Positions 41,733 through 50,803 of a stretch of DNA of 64,000 bases are shown piece after piece; the first letter of the stretch is position 1; the number at the start of each line of letters is the position of its first letter. The position numbers and the translations under genes are program-made. This DNA is from JAICLK01 sp963810525 (GTDB lineage: Bacteria > Patescibacteriota > Saccharimonadia > Saccharimonadales > UBA4665), in contig CAWENB010000003.1 of NCBI GenBank assembly GCA_963810525.1, forward strand, positions 496,001-560,000. Direction: 5' to 3'. Under the pieces are notes generated by a model that was not told the DNA's origin, ran no database searches, and was given only the letters and a program-made list of their open reading frames with translations.

Positions 41733-42389
41733 ATGTATTTTGCTAGTCGCACTGCGGCCGGTAAGTTGCTCGCCGAGCAAATTGTAAAAATCCACGGTAA
41801 CGATAACTGCATCGTTATCGGCCTAAGTGATGGCAGTGTAATTACTGGCGCGCAGATTGCGCTCGCGCTTCATGCGCCGCTCGGCATGTTGCTGATCGAG
41901 CCGATCGAACTGCCGAGAGAGGGGATACCGATTGCTGGCATTAGCGAGGACGGCTCGTTTGCCTACAACGGGCTGTACAGTCCGGGCGAGGTCGAAGAGC
42001 TGGTGAGCGAGTACTATCATTACATCGAAGGTGTGAAAAATGTCAAGTTGGCGCAACTGCACGAATTGCTCGGTGACGGCGGATTGATCCGTAAAGATTT
42101 ACTCAAGGGCCGGGTGGTCATTTTGGTTTCCGACGGGCTGACAAGCGGGTTTTCGCTTGATGTTGCCGCTGAGTATTTGAAAGTAGTGAGGTATCAAAAA
42201 TTCGTCATCGCGACGCCGCTGGCAAGTGTGCCGGCTGTAGACCGGATGCACGTGTTAGCTGACGAAATCTATTGCCTCGCCGTCATTCAGGACTTTATTA
42301 CGACCGACCATTATTATGATATGCGTGACGTGCCGCCGCACGACGTAATCGTGCGCGTACTCGAACGAGTTATGCGCAAATGGAAATAA
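41733..42389 (+). CDS. Phosphoribosyltransferase-family protein
   Basis: 218 residues. The PRPP-loop region reads RVVILVSDGLTSGFSLDVAA (a variant of VDDGxxTG), preceded by a type-I PRTase N-terminal half (NCIVIGLSDGSVITGAQIAL). It closely fits the predicted-phosphoribosyltransferase group rather than a defined purine or pyrimidine enzyme, and the usual double acidic residue is only partly kept (SDG). TACACT (41719-41724) lies 8 nt before ATG. Confidence 0.8.
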   Translation: MYFASRTAAGKLLAEQIVKIHGNDNCIVIGLSDGSVITGAQIALALHAPLGMLLIEPIELPREGIPIAGISEDGSFAYNGLYSPGEVEELVSEYYHYIEGVKNVKLAQLHELLGDGGLIRKDLLKGRVVILVSDGLTSGFSLDVAAEYLKVVRYQKFVIATPLASVPAVDRMHVLADEIYCLAVIQDFITTDHYYDMRDVPPHDVIVRVLERVMRKWK

Positions 42390-42438
42390 ATCGGGGGGTA
42401 GACTGCCAGGTGAGGCCCTAACTCAGAAGTGATGGCCG

Positions 42439-43089
42439 CTAAAGCAGCGCGCGAAGCTTTTTGACATCCTTGAGCGTTATAAGCGCCTGGGTATTGCTCA
42501 GCAATTCTTTTCGCTCCAACACCATCATCTCGCGGCTGGTTGTTTCGCGACTGGAGTTGATCGAACTGGCGATGTCCTGATGCCGAAGCGGAATATCAAT
42601 GAGTAACCCCTCCGGCGTTTGCTTGCCAAATCGTTGTGACATGAGCAGTAGGAACGAAACGAGTCGTTCACGCACGCTGCGGTATTCAAGATTGAGTATG
42701 CGCTCCGAATGTATACGATACATTTCAAGAATAATATCCAAAAACGGAAATATCAGGTCCGGATGCTCCTGTACGTTCTGCACGAACAGCTCGCGTTTCA
42801 GCCGCCATGCTACGGTCGGTGCCAGGGCTTCGTAGATAACGTATCGGCCCTTGCCGGTGACCGTCCATATGAGTGGAAAGATCTCGCCAGGTTTGCGGAT
42901 CGTCAGTAAATTTTCTTCGCCATACTTGGTGATGTCATAAGCTTTAACGGTTCCCGATTCTATGAAGAAAATGCCCGAGGGTGTATCCCCGGGCCTGATG
43001 ATGAATTCACCCTTTTTGTAAGTTAGTCTGCTCCCACGGCGATGGAATAAGTCAGTGAAATCTTCATTCTGCTTAATACTCGCCAGCAT
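42439..43089 (-). CDS. Crp/Fnr-family transcriptional regulator
   Basis: 216 residues. Residues 1-120 form a cyclic-nucleotide-binding-type beta barrel (YKKGEFIIRPGDTPSGIFFI, GTVKAYDITKYGEENLLTI), then a long dimer helix and a C-terminal HTH (IPLRHQDIASSINSSRETTS) of Crp type. No Fnr-type cysteine cluster and no obvious conserved cAMP-binding Arg-Ser pair, so the ligand is unknown. CATAAT (complement of 43098-43103) precedes the ATG by 8 nt. Confidence 0.9.
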   Translation of the reverse strand: MLASIKQNEDFTDLFHRRGSRLTYKKGEFIIRPGDTPSGIFFIESGTVKAYDITKYGEENLLTIRKPGEIFPLIWTVTGKGRYVIYEALAPTVAWRLKRELFVQNVQEHPDLIFPFLDIILEMYRIHSERILNLEYRSVRERLVSFLLLMSQRFGKQTPEGLLIDIPLRHQDIASSINSSRETTSREMMVLERKELLSNTQALITLKDVKKLRALL

Positions 43090-43235
43090 ACAATTTCATT
43101 ATGCCACACCGAAGGAGCAGAGGCTAATAATTTTGTGATAAATATCGCAAAGAGTTTGTGAAGAAAATAACCGACTCCAGGGTTGAACAGCGTCTACAGT
43201 ATGTATATGGGGTGATTAACCAAAAGGAGGGTCCT

Positions 43236-43943
43236 ATGGTGAGTCAAGAGGAAGTGGAAAATCAGCTAAATCGCATCGGTTGCAATTTTCGCTTGTGGGG
43301 GCGTTCCGAATTGGGAGAACTGAAGCATATTCTTATGGCGAGCGAAACAATTGCGCATTGTGTGAACGGACATTACGAGGGGGGATTCGGATTGTTATGT
43401 GCGACAGACCACCGTTTGCTGCTGGTCGACAAAAAGCCGCTCAGTTATTTGAGCGTGGGGGATATTCGCTTCGAAACCATCAGCGAGTTTGACTACCACA
43501 ACAATCTCTTCGACGCGGCCGCTCATATCTGCACACCGACTAAAACGATAACGTTCGTTAGCTGGAACAAAACACGCCTGCGTGCGCTCTTGAGCTACGT
43601 GCAACAACGCGTCATTGAGATCCGCCAGTACTACTACATGGCGCATCAGTTCCAGGCGATGGCGGTTCAACAGTTCCAGCAACAGCAAATTCAGCCGCAG
43701 GCAACGTATGTGCCAAACACCGCGCAAGCTCCCAACGGGCAGCAGGGGGGATTATCAGCAAATGACGCGGCGAGTACGCTCGGTTCGTTCACCTATGCCA
43801 AATTGCGGCACTTCCGGCATCATCACAGCAAGCGCCTGGGCCGGTATGCGGTGGCGGTTCCCGACGAGATTTATCCTTCGGGCTTTGCCCAGACAATGAT
43901 CAGGCAAAATCCAGTACCGGCGGCAGCGCCGCGCTCTGTCTGA
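43236..43943 (+). CDS. PH-domain (YokE/bacterial PH-like) protein
   Basis: 235 residues from ATG 43236, which has AAAGGAGGG just upstream; the longer frame from 43158 is unlikely. Residues ~25-125 resemble the bacterial PH domain: KHILMASETIAHCVNGHYEG, GLLCATDHRLLLVDKKPLSY, and NKTRLRALLSYVQQRV. A Gln/Pro-rich linker follows (FQQQQIQPQATYVPNTAQA), then a basic His/Arg segment (KLRHFRHHHSKRLGRY). Probably cytoplasmic; function unknown. Confidence 0.78.
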   Translation: MVSQEEVENQLNRIGCNFRLWGRSELGELKHILMASETIAHCVNGHYEGGFGLLCATDHRLLLVDKKPLSYLSVGDIRFETISEFDYHNNLFDAAAHICTPTKTITFVSWNKTRLRALLSYVQQRVIEIRQYYYMAHQFQAMAVQQFQQQQIQPQATYVPNTAQAPNGQQGGLSANDAASTLGSFTYAKLRHFRHHHSKRLGRYAVAVPDEIYPSGFAQTMIRQNPVPAAAPRSV

Positions 43944-43962
43944 TATTGTTGGAGCAGGCCAA

Positions 43963-45045
43963 TCATTTACTAACGTTGAATCTGAACTCTACAATGTCGT
44001 CGGGCTGCATTTGATAATCCTTGCCCTCGGTTCGTACCTTACCGGCGGCTTTGGCGGCTGTTTCGGAACCCAACGCGATAAGATCCTGGAAGCTGACGAT
44101 TTGGGCAGCTATGAACCCTTTTTCAAAATCACCGTGGATGACGCCTGCCGCCTGTGGCGCCGTTGCCCCATTGGCTATCGTCCAGGCCCGCACTTCTTTC
44201 TCGCCAGCGGTCAGATAACTTTGCAGCCCCAGCGTGTCATAGGCGGCATGAATAAGTTTAACGAGTCCCGACTCGGTTTGGCTGTAGCTTTGCAGCATCT
44301 CCCGCCGGTCAGGCTCGTCGAGTCCTCGTAGTTCATCCTCAAGTTTTGCGCAAATAAATAGTGCAGACGCAGGTGCAACAAGTTCCTTAAGTTTATCCTG
44401 TTTATCTTCGTTCACAAGAGTTGCTTCGTCAACATTGAACACATAAATAATGGGTTTGCCGGTTATGAGGAATAAATCGGCTAAGTGATCGCGATCAATG
44501 TCGCTTGCCGTCCAGACTGGCTTGCCGTCGTCGAGTAGGGTATGTACTTTTTGCAGCGTGTCGAGCTCCGGCTTGAGTTTTGGATTGGCGCGAGCCTCTT
44601 TTTCAAATTTCGGCAAACGCTTTTCAACGGACTGCAAGTCGGCCAGCACCAATTCTGTATTTATGATGTCAATATCCTTGTGCGGGTTATGCTCGGTATC
44701 GACGTGTGTAATGTTCGAATCCTCGAATGCCCGCACTACCTGCACGATGGCATTACAACTTCGGATGTGGCTGAGAAACTGATTCCCCAGACCTTCGCCT
44801 TTGCTGGCGCCGGCGACCAGACCGGCTACATCGACGAACGTCACGGTCGCCGGCACAATTTTTTGCGTGTGGTACATGTCGGCCAATCGCTGCAAACGCT
44901 CATCCGGTACCGGTACGATACCGGTGTTGGGTTCAATTGTGGCAAAAGGGTAATTCGCCGCCAGCGCGTTGCTGTCAGTAAGCGCGTTGAATAAGGTGGA
45001 CTTGCCGACATTTGGTAATCCGACAATAGCTAGAGAAAGGGACAC
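43963..45045 (-). CDS. ychF: Ribosome-binding ATPase YchF/OLA1
   Basis: 360 residues. G-domain motifs GLPNVGKSTLFNALT and VDVAGLVAGASKGEGLGNQF are present; the NKxD motif is replaced by the YchF-type FNVDEA, giving ATP preference. A coiled coil and a C-terminal TGS domain (RTEGKDYQMQPDDIVEFRFN) follow. Associated with ribosomes and stress adaptation. Confidence 0.96.
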   Translation of the reverse strand: MSLSLAIVGLPNVGKSTLFNALTDSNALAANYPFATIEPNTGIVPVPDERLQRLADMYHTQKIVPATVTFVDVAGLVAGASKGEGLGNQFLSHIRSCNAIVQVVRAFEDSNITHVDTEHNPHKDIDIINTELVLADLQSVEKRLPKFEKEARANPKLKPELDTLQKVHTLLDDGKPVWTASDIDRDHLADLFLITGKPIIYVFNVDEATLVNEDKQDKLKELVAPASALFICAKLEDELRGLDEPDRREMLQSYSQTESGLVKLIHAAYDTLGLQSYLTAGEKEVRAWTIANGATAPQAAGVIHGDFEKGFIAAQIVSFQDLIALGSETAAKAAGKVRTEGKDYQMQPDDIVEFRFNVSK

Positions 45046-45347
45046 GACTCAACATCTATTATCATTCCTTAGATTCTAACACAACCTATGCGCTAAAGTA
45101 CTTCAGCGACCAGTGTTTGAAATATAAAACTTACTGCAAATCACCTCGTGCCTCGGGCAACCCTAAAACGTAAAGTGGAATCTGTTCAGATGGCCCGATA
45201 TTTCTACCACAAATCCAGCCTGTTTCTGCCATCAGGGTATTTGCTGTATAGTTGTAATTGAAAATTTGTGATAAACAAATTATGTGATGTTATGGGTGCC
45301 ATAACAATGGCGTAAGCCATTCGTAAGCAGGGGGTAAAGGAAATACG
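45046..45347. promoter_or_regulatory. Palindrome-rich upstream region of the 714-aa surface protein
   Basis: 302 nt without a gene between divergent ychF and 45348. Close to the start lie three consecutive palindromes: AATTTGT/ACAAATT (45263-45281), TGTTATGG/CCATAACA (45288-45306) and ATGGC/GCCAT (45307-45320), then a direct repeat CGTAAGC. TATAGT near 45247 is a possible -10. The cluster suggests regulator binding or leader structure. Confidence 0.45.
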
Positions 45348-47492
45348 GTGAAACGTGTCGGCCAATACATCTTTTTACTTGCATTAGTAGCGTTTGTAAT
45401 AAGTTTGAGCTTGACGGGGAGTTTTCGAGTCCAGGCTGCAAATACACCTCCTAAAGCCACGGCATCGCAATCGAATTTTCAAGCCGTTTCGCCTACGACC
45501 TGCGACTACAGTACTTCGACTGACTACTTCTGTACACTCCCGCCAGGTTCAACCATTAAGCTTCCGATGAGCGCACCGGCTCGTACGCCCGATCCAGGAT
45601 GGTATTGTGTTGCCGGCGACCAGCCAACCCAAATTGTCTACTATGGTGGTCCGTCACCCACTTCGGATATGACCGTTCAATGGGTACCGCAGCATAGTGG
45701 ATCTTGTGGCGAGGTGAGTGGCTACGCTCTCGTCACAATCGGCGCCCAGGCCAGACCGCAATACCTCGTAGCCGACTTCTATCTCGGTAATGTATATGGG
45801 GAATGTAAAACGGGCACGCAACCACCACTCTGTGCGAACGGCATCGCCGACAACGGCACCCGGTGGAGTCTGAACATATCATTGCCGCAATATGTACTGA
45901 ACTTCAAGCAGCAGGTGGTAACCAGTAATTTCCCGAACGGTACGACACCATATACTTTCACTGACTACCCGCCCGCGGCTTCTTCATCACCATCAACCAA
46001 TGCGGCCACGGTCAAGTGCAATGTGAACACGAAGGTCATGCCTGCGGCCGGCCAGTTTTCATATAACACTAGTGTAGCTTGTAACTCTGCAAATGGCATC
46101 GTCGGGGCAGTCAGTTATGCAATCCAGCGGACCTGGCCGCCGCAAGTGGGGCGGACTGATTCCAATGCCGGCCCAACTTTTCAGTGCAATGCCCAGCAAA
46201 CCTGTCAGACTTCAACGTATACGTTCCAAACCTACGGGAACCAACCTGGTGCCTACATCATAACAACCTATGTCGTGTTGCTGAATCCGATGAACGATGT
46301 GGGTTTGCCGACGAGCGTACAACATTACGTCGGCCCGACCTATCAGATGGTGCCGTACAATAACATTAATACGCCATACCCTCTGATCAACCCCGCGGGC
46401 TGGAAAGGCAAGCATCTCCCATTCCCTGACACCGAAGCCATGATATCATTCGCCAATTGCCCGGCCGCTAGCCAGGGTACAACATCGTCGTGCACTGCTT
46501 ACAATACCTCTTTACTCCGGCAGAACACCATTGCGACATACACTCAGAAGGGCTATTCCGTACCTTCTGGTGTTACGTCATCGAGTAGCGGCCAATACAT
46601 TACCCAATACATCAAACCAATCGAGTGTGGCGGTAACACGGCGGGCGCCAACGGCGCATTCTTGCAGCCGGCGCAAGCATCTCAGATGAACGATTGGTGG
46701 AACAACTTTTACCCGTGTGCGCCGCAGTGGACATGTCAAACCCAAGATCTAAGCAACTGGTACGGAAATACGCCGCCCATCTGTAATAATAACGGGGCGT
46801 TCCACCGAGTGTACTCAGGCCCTGGGTATAGTAACGCGTCGGTTACCGTACAACTTCCTCCCTTTCCACAGATACAACCAGGAGAGGGTGCAAACGTCTA
46901 TCTTGAGGCATGGGATGCACAGAAAAATCCCTATGAAGCAGGTATTCAGTATAACCCCCCGAAGAATGGCGGAGCTGCCTCCTATCAACTCTATGCACGC
47001 TTGGCCATTCCTCCCTATACGAATAATAACGGTTATGCGCAACTCAAGAGTGCAACGTTTCCGCATGTTAACCCTGGAGATAAGATAACGCTTACGCTAG
47101 AAACGGCCCCACCTGATATGCCGCTCAGTTCGCTGTCGGTAAATCCGGCAACCGATTGTACCAGTGCAAAGGCCTGTATGGTGTTTGAGGCTCAGGATGC
47201 AACTTCGGGGAAAGTATTATTCCTCGGAGGATTCAGCGCGGCAGGATGGAACAGTAATGGCCTGACATTTGCTCGAATGACGACGATTGCCCAATCCAGT
47301 AATGACTTCAATGATGGCTCATCTTTCGGCCCCGTTTTATGGTCAAACGCAAAACTTGGCAAAACCGGCACTGCTGCAACGAATTGGAGTGGGGGAGGCG
47401 CGCAGAGTTGGCCGAATGACTCTACTCGCGTGGTTATAACCGGCCAAACTGGTGAGACCGGAGAGACGGATACTCTAAACTTGCACCCGTAG
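45348..47492 (+). CDS. Large secreted surface protein, function unknown
   Basis: 714 residues from GTG 45348 (AAAGG upstream). It has a clear N-terminal signal segment: basic MKRVGQ, hydrophobic core IFLLALVAFVISLSLT and an AxA-like end VQAA. The rest is rich in Thr, Asn, Pro, Tyr and Gly with about 20 cysteines, many in pairs (for example CSTSTDYFC-type spacing near residue 52), indicating a disulfide-stabilised extracellular protein. No known domain. It stands just before the type IV pilus genes, so a role in adhesion or pilus-linked attachment is a reasonable guess. Confidence 0.7.
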   Translation: MKRVGQYIFLLALVAFVISLSLTGSFRVQAANTPPKATASQSNFQAVSPTTCDYSTSTDYFCTLPPGSTIKLPMSAPARTPDPGWYCVAGDQPTQIVYYGGPSPTSDMTVQWVPQHSGSCGEVSGYALVTIGAQARPQYLVADFYLGNVYGECKTGTQPPLCANGIADNGTRWSLNISLPQYVLNFKQQVVTSNFPNGTTPYTFTDYPPAASSSPSTNAATVKCNVNTKVMPAAGQFSYNTSVACNSANGIVGAVSYAIQRTWPPQVGRTDSNAGPTFQCNAQQTCQTSTYTFQTYGNQPGAYIITTYVVLLNPMNDVGLPTSVQHYVGPTYQMVPYNNINTPYPLINPAGWKGKHLPFPDTEAMISFANCPAASQGTTSSCTAYNTSLLRQNTIATYTQKGYSVPSGVTSSSSGQYITQYIKPIECGGNTAGANGAFLQPAQASQMNDWWNNFYPCAPQWTCQTQDLSNWYGNTPPICNNNGAFHRVYSGPGYSNASVTVQLPPFPQIQPGEGANVYLEAWDAQKNPYEAGIQYNPPKNGGAASYQLYARLAIPPYTNNNGYAQLKSATFPHVNPGDKITLTLETAPPDMPLSSLSVNPATDCTSAKACMVFEAQDATSGKVLFLGGFSAAGWNSNGLTFARMTTIAQSSNDFNDGSSFGPVLWSNAKLGKTGTAATNWSGGGAQSWPNDSTRVVITGQTGETGETDTLNLHP

Positions 47493-47511
47493 TAGTTAAA
47501 ATGTCCCATAA

Positions 47512-47691
47512 AAACTACATCGAAGCGAAAATTTTGATTTGGGCGATGCTTTAGCAAAGAACCTAAGCCGAGATAAATTCACACAGGATGTTATGCCCAC
47601 ATCTCAAGTTTGGCAGCTTCTTGAAGAGCGTCCACGAATTCTGGCAAATACCCACGAGTTCGCTTATCTGCCGGTGGTAAAGGGAAAGTGA
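47512..47691 (+). pseudogene. Possible gene remnant in the 385-nt gap before the pilus genes
   Basis: Between 47493 and 47877 no intact gene is seen. One frame reads protein-like for 59 codons (DALAKNLSRDKFTQDV, then QVWQLLEERPRILANTHEFA) and ends LPVVKGK, but it has no upstream start and follows a stop. It could be the tail of a lost gene, or chance. Confidence 0.25.
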
Positions 47692-47877
47692 GTTCGAATG
47701 CTCGTTTCCATACAGAATAAAGCGTTGAATTTTAGCCCAGCGTGCAGTGCTGGTTTTAGTCTGGCCGTATCTCCGCAATCGCAATTGTTAATCCCGCCAT
47801 ATGACCTAAGTAGAATACCCGAGTGCGCGTAAAACATATTCTCATGATGCTAGCGCTTTGCTATACTCAATAGTAAA

Positions 47878-48489
47878 ATGGCGCACCTAGTGAGTAAGCC
47901 GGAACGGCAGTCGAGCATATCGGATAATAATGTCGGGGCAATCCAAATGCTGTATATCAAACGCGGCGTAATGCTTGGTCTGGCTTCAATCGTCATTATT
48001 GTAGCCAGTATTGCCTGGTGGTATTTTCACCCTGCTAATAGCCGCGACAAGAGGACCAGCGCCGCAGAATTGTATACGCTGCAAACAAGCCTAGCCGCCG
48101 CCATCAATAACGCTGACAATCAAGAGGTTCTGGGTATAACATCGCAGCTGATCCATGGTGCAAAATCCGGCGAACTTACCATAAATACACACGATTTGGC
48201 CGAATACCATTTAGACCGCGCGGTGTCATACTTGAACCTGAAGGAGTACGGAAAAGTAAGCACGGAAAGCGAAGCGGCTATAAAACTCGACAGCTCGTTG
48301 GAACTCGCGGCGTGGCGATACGAACTACAGTCGAAATACTATCTCGGTGACCGGCAGCAATTGATTCCGCTCCTGAACCAGCTCATTCAGGCGGAGCAGT
48401 CGAGCAGCGACCCTATCAAGAGCAGTGTGGTGGCGGGCTATCAGGAGGATATTACGGCATTGCAGCATGATCAGGGGATTTCGTTTTGA
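47878..48489 (+). CDS. Membrane-anchored helical-repeat (TPR-like) protein
   Basis: 203 residues. A membrane helix (GLASIVIIVASIAWWYF, ~residues 34-50) is followed by alpha-helical pairs reminiscent of TPR units (DLAEYHLDRAVSYLNLKEYG, KVSTESEAAIKLDSSLELAA). Likely an extracytoplasmic scaffold. TATACT lies 10 nt before the ATG. The stop overlaps the start of the next gene (TGATG), so the two are coupled. Confidence 0.68.
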   Translation: MAHLVSKPERQSSISDNNVGAIQMLYIKRGVMLGLASIVIIVASIAWWYFHPANSRDKRTSAAELYTLQTSLAAAINNADNQEVLGITSQLIHGAKSGELTINTHDLAEYHLDRAVSYLNLKEYGKVSTESEAAIKLDSSLELAAWRYELQSKYYLGDRQQLIPLLNQLIQAEQSSSDPIKSSVVAGYQEDITALQHDQGISF

Positions 48490-50663
48490 TGAAAGCACGA
48501 ATCAGGCGCATCGCACTAATCCGCTCTGGTACCCGATATCGTATTTCAAAAAAGATTGAGTCTGCTCTTCGTCAGGGAAATGCCAGCTCCATGCATAAGC
48601 GCAGCAGACGGATGGTGAAAACGCCTCTGGCCATAGGGTTGGTCGTATTATTTTCGGTAACCTTCTCAGGCATGCCCTTTATGGTGGGCACTGGCTACGC
48701 TTCCGGCGTATGCGTGCCGTCCTTTACTATACTTGGCCGGGCGCAGTGTCACGGCTATTTCACGAATACTTCATTTGACCGACCCGATCCGTACGACTTA
48801 GTAGGTGATAACGTGTTGAACTGTCAGTTCTCGGTCATCGGCTGCGTGAATGGCGAAGGCGCGGATAATGCGATTCCGTATAGTCCCTCGAGTTGTAACT
48901 CTTCAGCGATTCCGTGCGGTATAAATGACGCCAGTTCATTTGAGAACTTTTGGAGTTGGTACTTAGGCGGTCCGACAGCGAGTTATAACTATAACCATTC
49001 TGGAGCAGCGTTTGTTATCGATACAATGCTTGGGGCACAGGGGTCAAACTTTTCAAACGCGACGAATGGTATCACCTATGCCATCAACCATTTGAGCCAA
49101 TGGAAAGCGGATGTCGACTATTACGCGTCGCAAGGCTGGATAACCTGGGATCAGTCCTACACTATTCCAACGGGGCAGATAAATAGCATGCATGATTGCT
49201 CAACGACATATACCGGCACCTGTGACCGGAGCAATATCAATACGTCCGCTTATGACGGCAAGGACTTCACCTTTTATCACAACCCGGATGACGAACCGAG
49301 CACCATGATAATATTTCACAATCCTAACGGCAGTACATTCATGATCCGGCGGGAATGCGCGAACCTGGTCGGCAGTATCTCGCCGCTGGTTTCGCCGCCG
49401 GCAGTGACGCCGCATTGCGGCGCCGACAATGTTGACCCGGACCGCCCAGATACGGATACGCCTTACGCGGTAACTTCCAGAGTGTACTACGACAATTCAA
49501 CGCAGGCTGCGCAGGTCATCAGCGGTGGTGCCACGATGTTTATAAAAGTCACAGGCCCGGGTGTCAATTACAGTAATACCGATGTTGCCAAGACACAAAG
49601 CGGCATTACTTTACAGGGTTCGGTCAATCCGGGTCCGACAGATCATACCGGTACCTACAACATATCCTATGGAATTTCCGGAGGCCCCGTCGGGGCAGCC
49701 ATTACCTGCAGCGACAGCTTCACCGTCACCGACCTCCCATACTTCAGCGCTAGCGGCGGCGACGTAGAATCCGGAGTACAAATGGATGTCGGCGGCACGA
49801 ATTGCGCGACGCCGGCCGATCCCCACGCCGGGGTCGTGAGCTGGAACCAGGAAAATTCCGCCTTCGACGGTGCCGGCACCCAATACGCAGCCTACGCCCT
49901 GAACTATCTGCAGGATTTTGCTTCCGCTCAAACCACGTCCGGCATGCGTCCGAGCGGTTTGGCGTTCTCCAACACGGTGCATGTCAACGATCCGCATTCC
50001 GGCAGCGACACCTACGGCGGCGGGTTCGGCAGCGAATCATCATGCGTGCCCGATTACTACGGCACCCATCCGGCCACGCCAACCTACACCGGCAACCACG
50101 CCTTGACGCCGGCCGATGTCGCCACGACCGGCAACACCAAGACAATATATGTACAGGGCGGCAAGCTGACGATTGCCAGCAACCTCAGTATTCCTAACGG
50201 ATCGCATACGGTACTTTATGTTGACGGCGACGTAGATATTAACAACAGCATCCAATTCAGTGGCAACTATCCGGGCGGCGTCGGCGACATTCCGTCGTTT
50301 GCCGTCATTGCGAATGGCAATATATATATCTCGAAAGCAGCCACCCAACTCGATGGCCTGTACGTTGCCGAGCCCGACAGCTCCGGCAACAACGGCGTCG
50401 TCTACACCTGTGCCAACGGCTCGCCGCCGTCGCTCGACAACAGTCTGTACGGCAACTGCAACAGCCAACTGACGGTCAACGGATCGGTCATAGCCAAACA
50501 AGTGTGGTTGACCCGTACCGATGGTACTCTCTATGGCGGCACGCCAGCTGAAGCGTTTAACTTCAGCCCAGAAGTGTGGCTGACGAACCCGCCGGCAGTA
50601 TCGACTGGTTCAAGCGGCGCCGGTGCGTATGATGCGTATACTAGTTTGCCGCCGATTCTATAG
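48489..50663 (+). CDS. Large secreted protein with beta-helix-like C-terminus
   Basis: 724 residues from ATG 48489. A long basic N-region (about 45 residues) precedes a signal helix (TPLAIGLVVLFSVTFSGMPF) and a likely cleavage after YASG. The mature part is Cys-, Asn-, Ser- and Gly-rich. The C-terminal ~200 residues (TIYVQGGKLTIASNLSIPNG, VLYVDGDVDINNSIQFSG, AVIANGNIYISK) look like stacked short strands as in right-handed beta-helices. Probably surface-exposed, perhaps a pilus-associated adhesin or assembly factor; no family recognised. Confidence 0.7.
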   Translation: MKARIRRIALIRSGTRYRISKKIESALRQGNASSMHKRSRRMVKTPLAIGLVVLFSVTFSGMPFMVGTGYASGVCVPSFTILGRAQCHGYFTNTSFDRPDPYDLVGDNVLNCQFSVIGCVNGEGADNAIPYSPSSCNSSAIPCGINDASSFENFWSWYLGGPTASYNYNHSGAAFVIDTMLGAQGSNFSNATNGITYAINHLSQWKADVDYYASQGWITWDQSYTIPTGQINSMHDCSTTYTGTCDRSNINTSAYDGKDFTFYHNPDDEPSTMIIFHNPNGSTFMIRRECANLVGSISPLVSPPAVTPHCGADNVDPDRPDTDTPYAVTSRVYYDNSTQAAQVISGGATMFIKVTGPGVNYSNTDVAKTQSGITLQGSVNPGPTDHTGTYNISYGISGGPVGAAITCSDSFTVTDLPYFSASGGDVESGVQMDVGGTNCATPADPHAGVVSWNQENSAFDGAGTQYAAYALNYLQDFASAQTTSGMRPSGLAFSNTVHVNDPHSGSDTYGGGFGSESSCVPDYYGTHPATPTYTGNHALTPADVATTGNTKTIYVQGGKLTIASNLSIPNGSHTVLYVDGDVDINNSIQFSGNYPGGVGDIPSFAVIANGNIYISKAATQLDGLYVAEPDSSGNNGVVYTCANGSPPSLDNSLYGNCNSQLTVNGSVIAKQVWLTRTDGTLYGGTPAEAFNFSPEVWLTNPPAVSTGSSGAGAYDAYTSLPPIL

Positions 50664-50725
50664 CCCGAAGGATTGGCGGCTAAGAGAATTATTTTTAGGC
50701 TTGCGGGCTGGCGTAGTCCTTATGC

Positions 50726-50731
50726 TATAAT
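50726..50731 (+). promoter_or_regulatory. Extended -10 promoter of the pilM operon
   Basis: TGCTATAAT (extended -10; TATAAT 50726-50731) about 70 nt before pilM. No good -35, as is usual for extended -10 promoters. This is one of the few long leaders in the window. Confidence 0.55.
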
Positions 50732-50754
50732 GCACTGGAAGAAGAGTGGGCAAC

Positions 50755-50799
50755 ATGATTCGAAAACACATAAAGATAATGCAGGTCACGGGGTACTAG
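50755..50799 (+). CDS. Possible 14-residue leader peptide ahead of pilM
   Basis: MIRKHIKIMQVTGY, stop 5 nt before the pilM ATG. pilM itself lacks a clear ribosome-binding site, so translation of this peptide could feed ribosomes to pilM. It may also be a chance ORF. Confidence 0.25.
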   Translation: MIRKHIKIMQVTGY

Positions 50800-50803
50800 C
50801 TTC

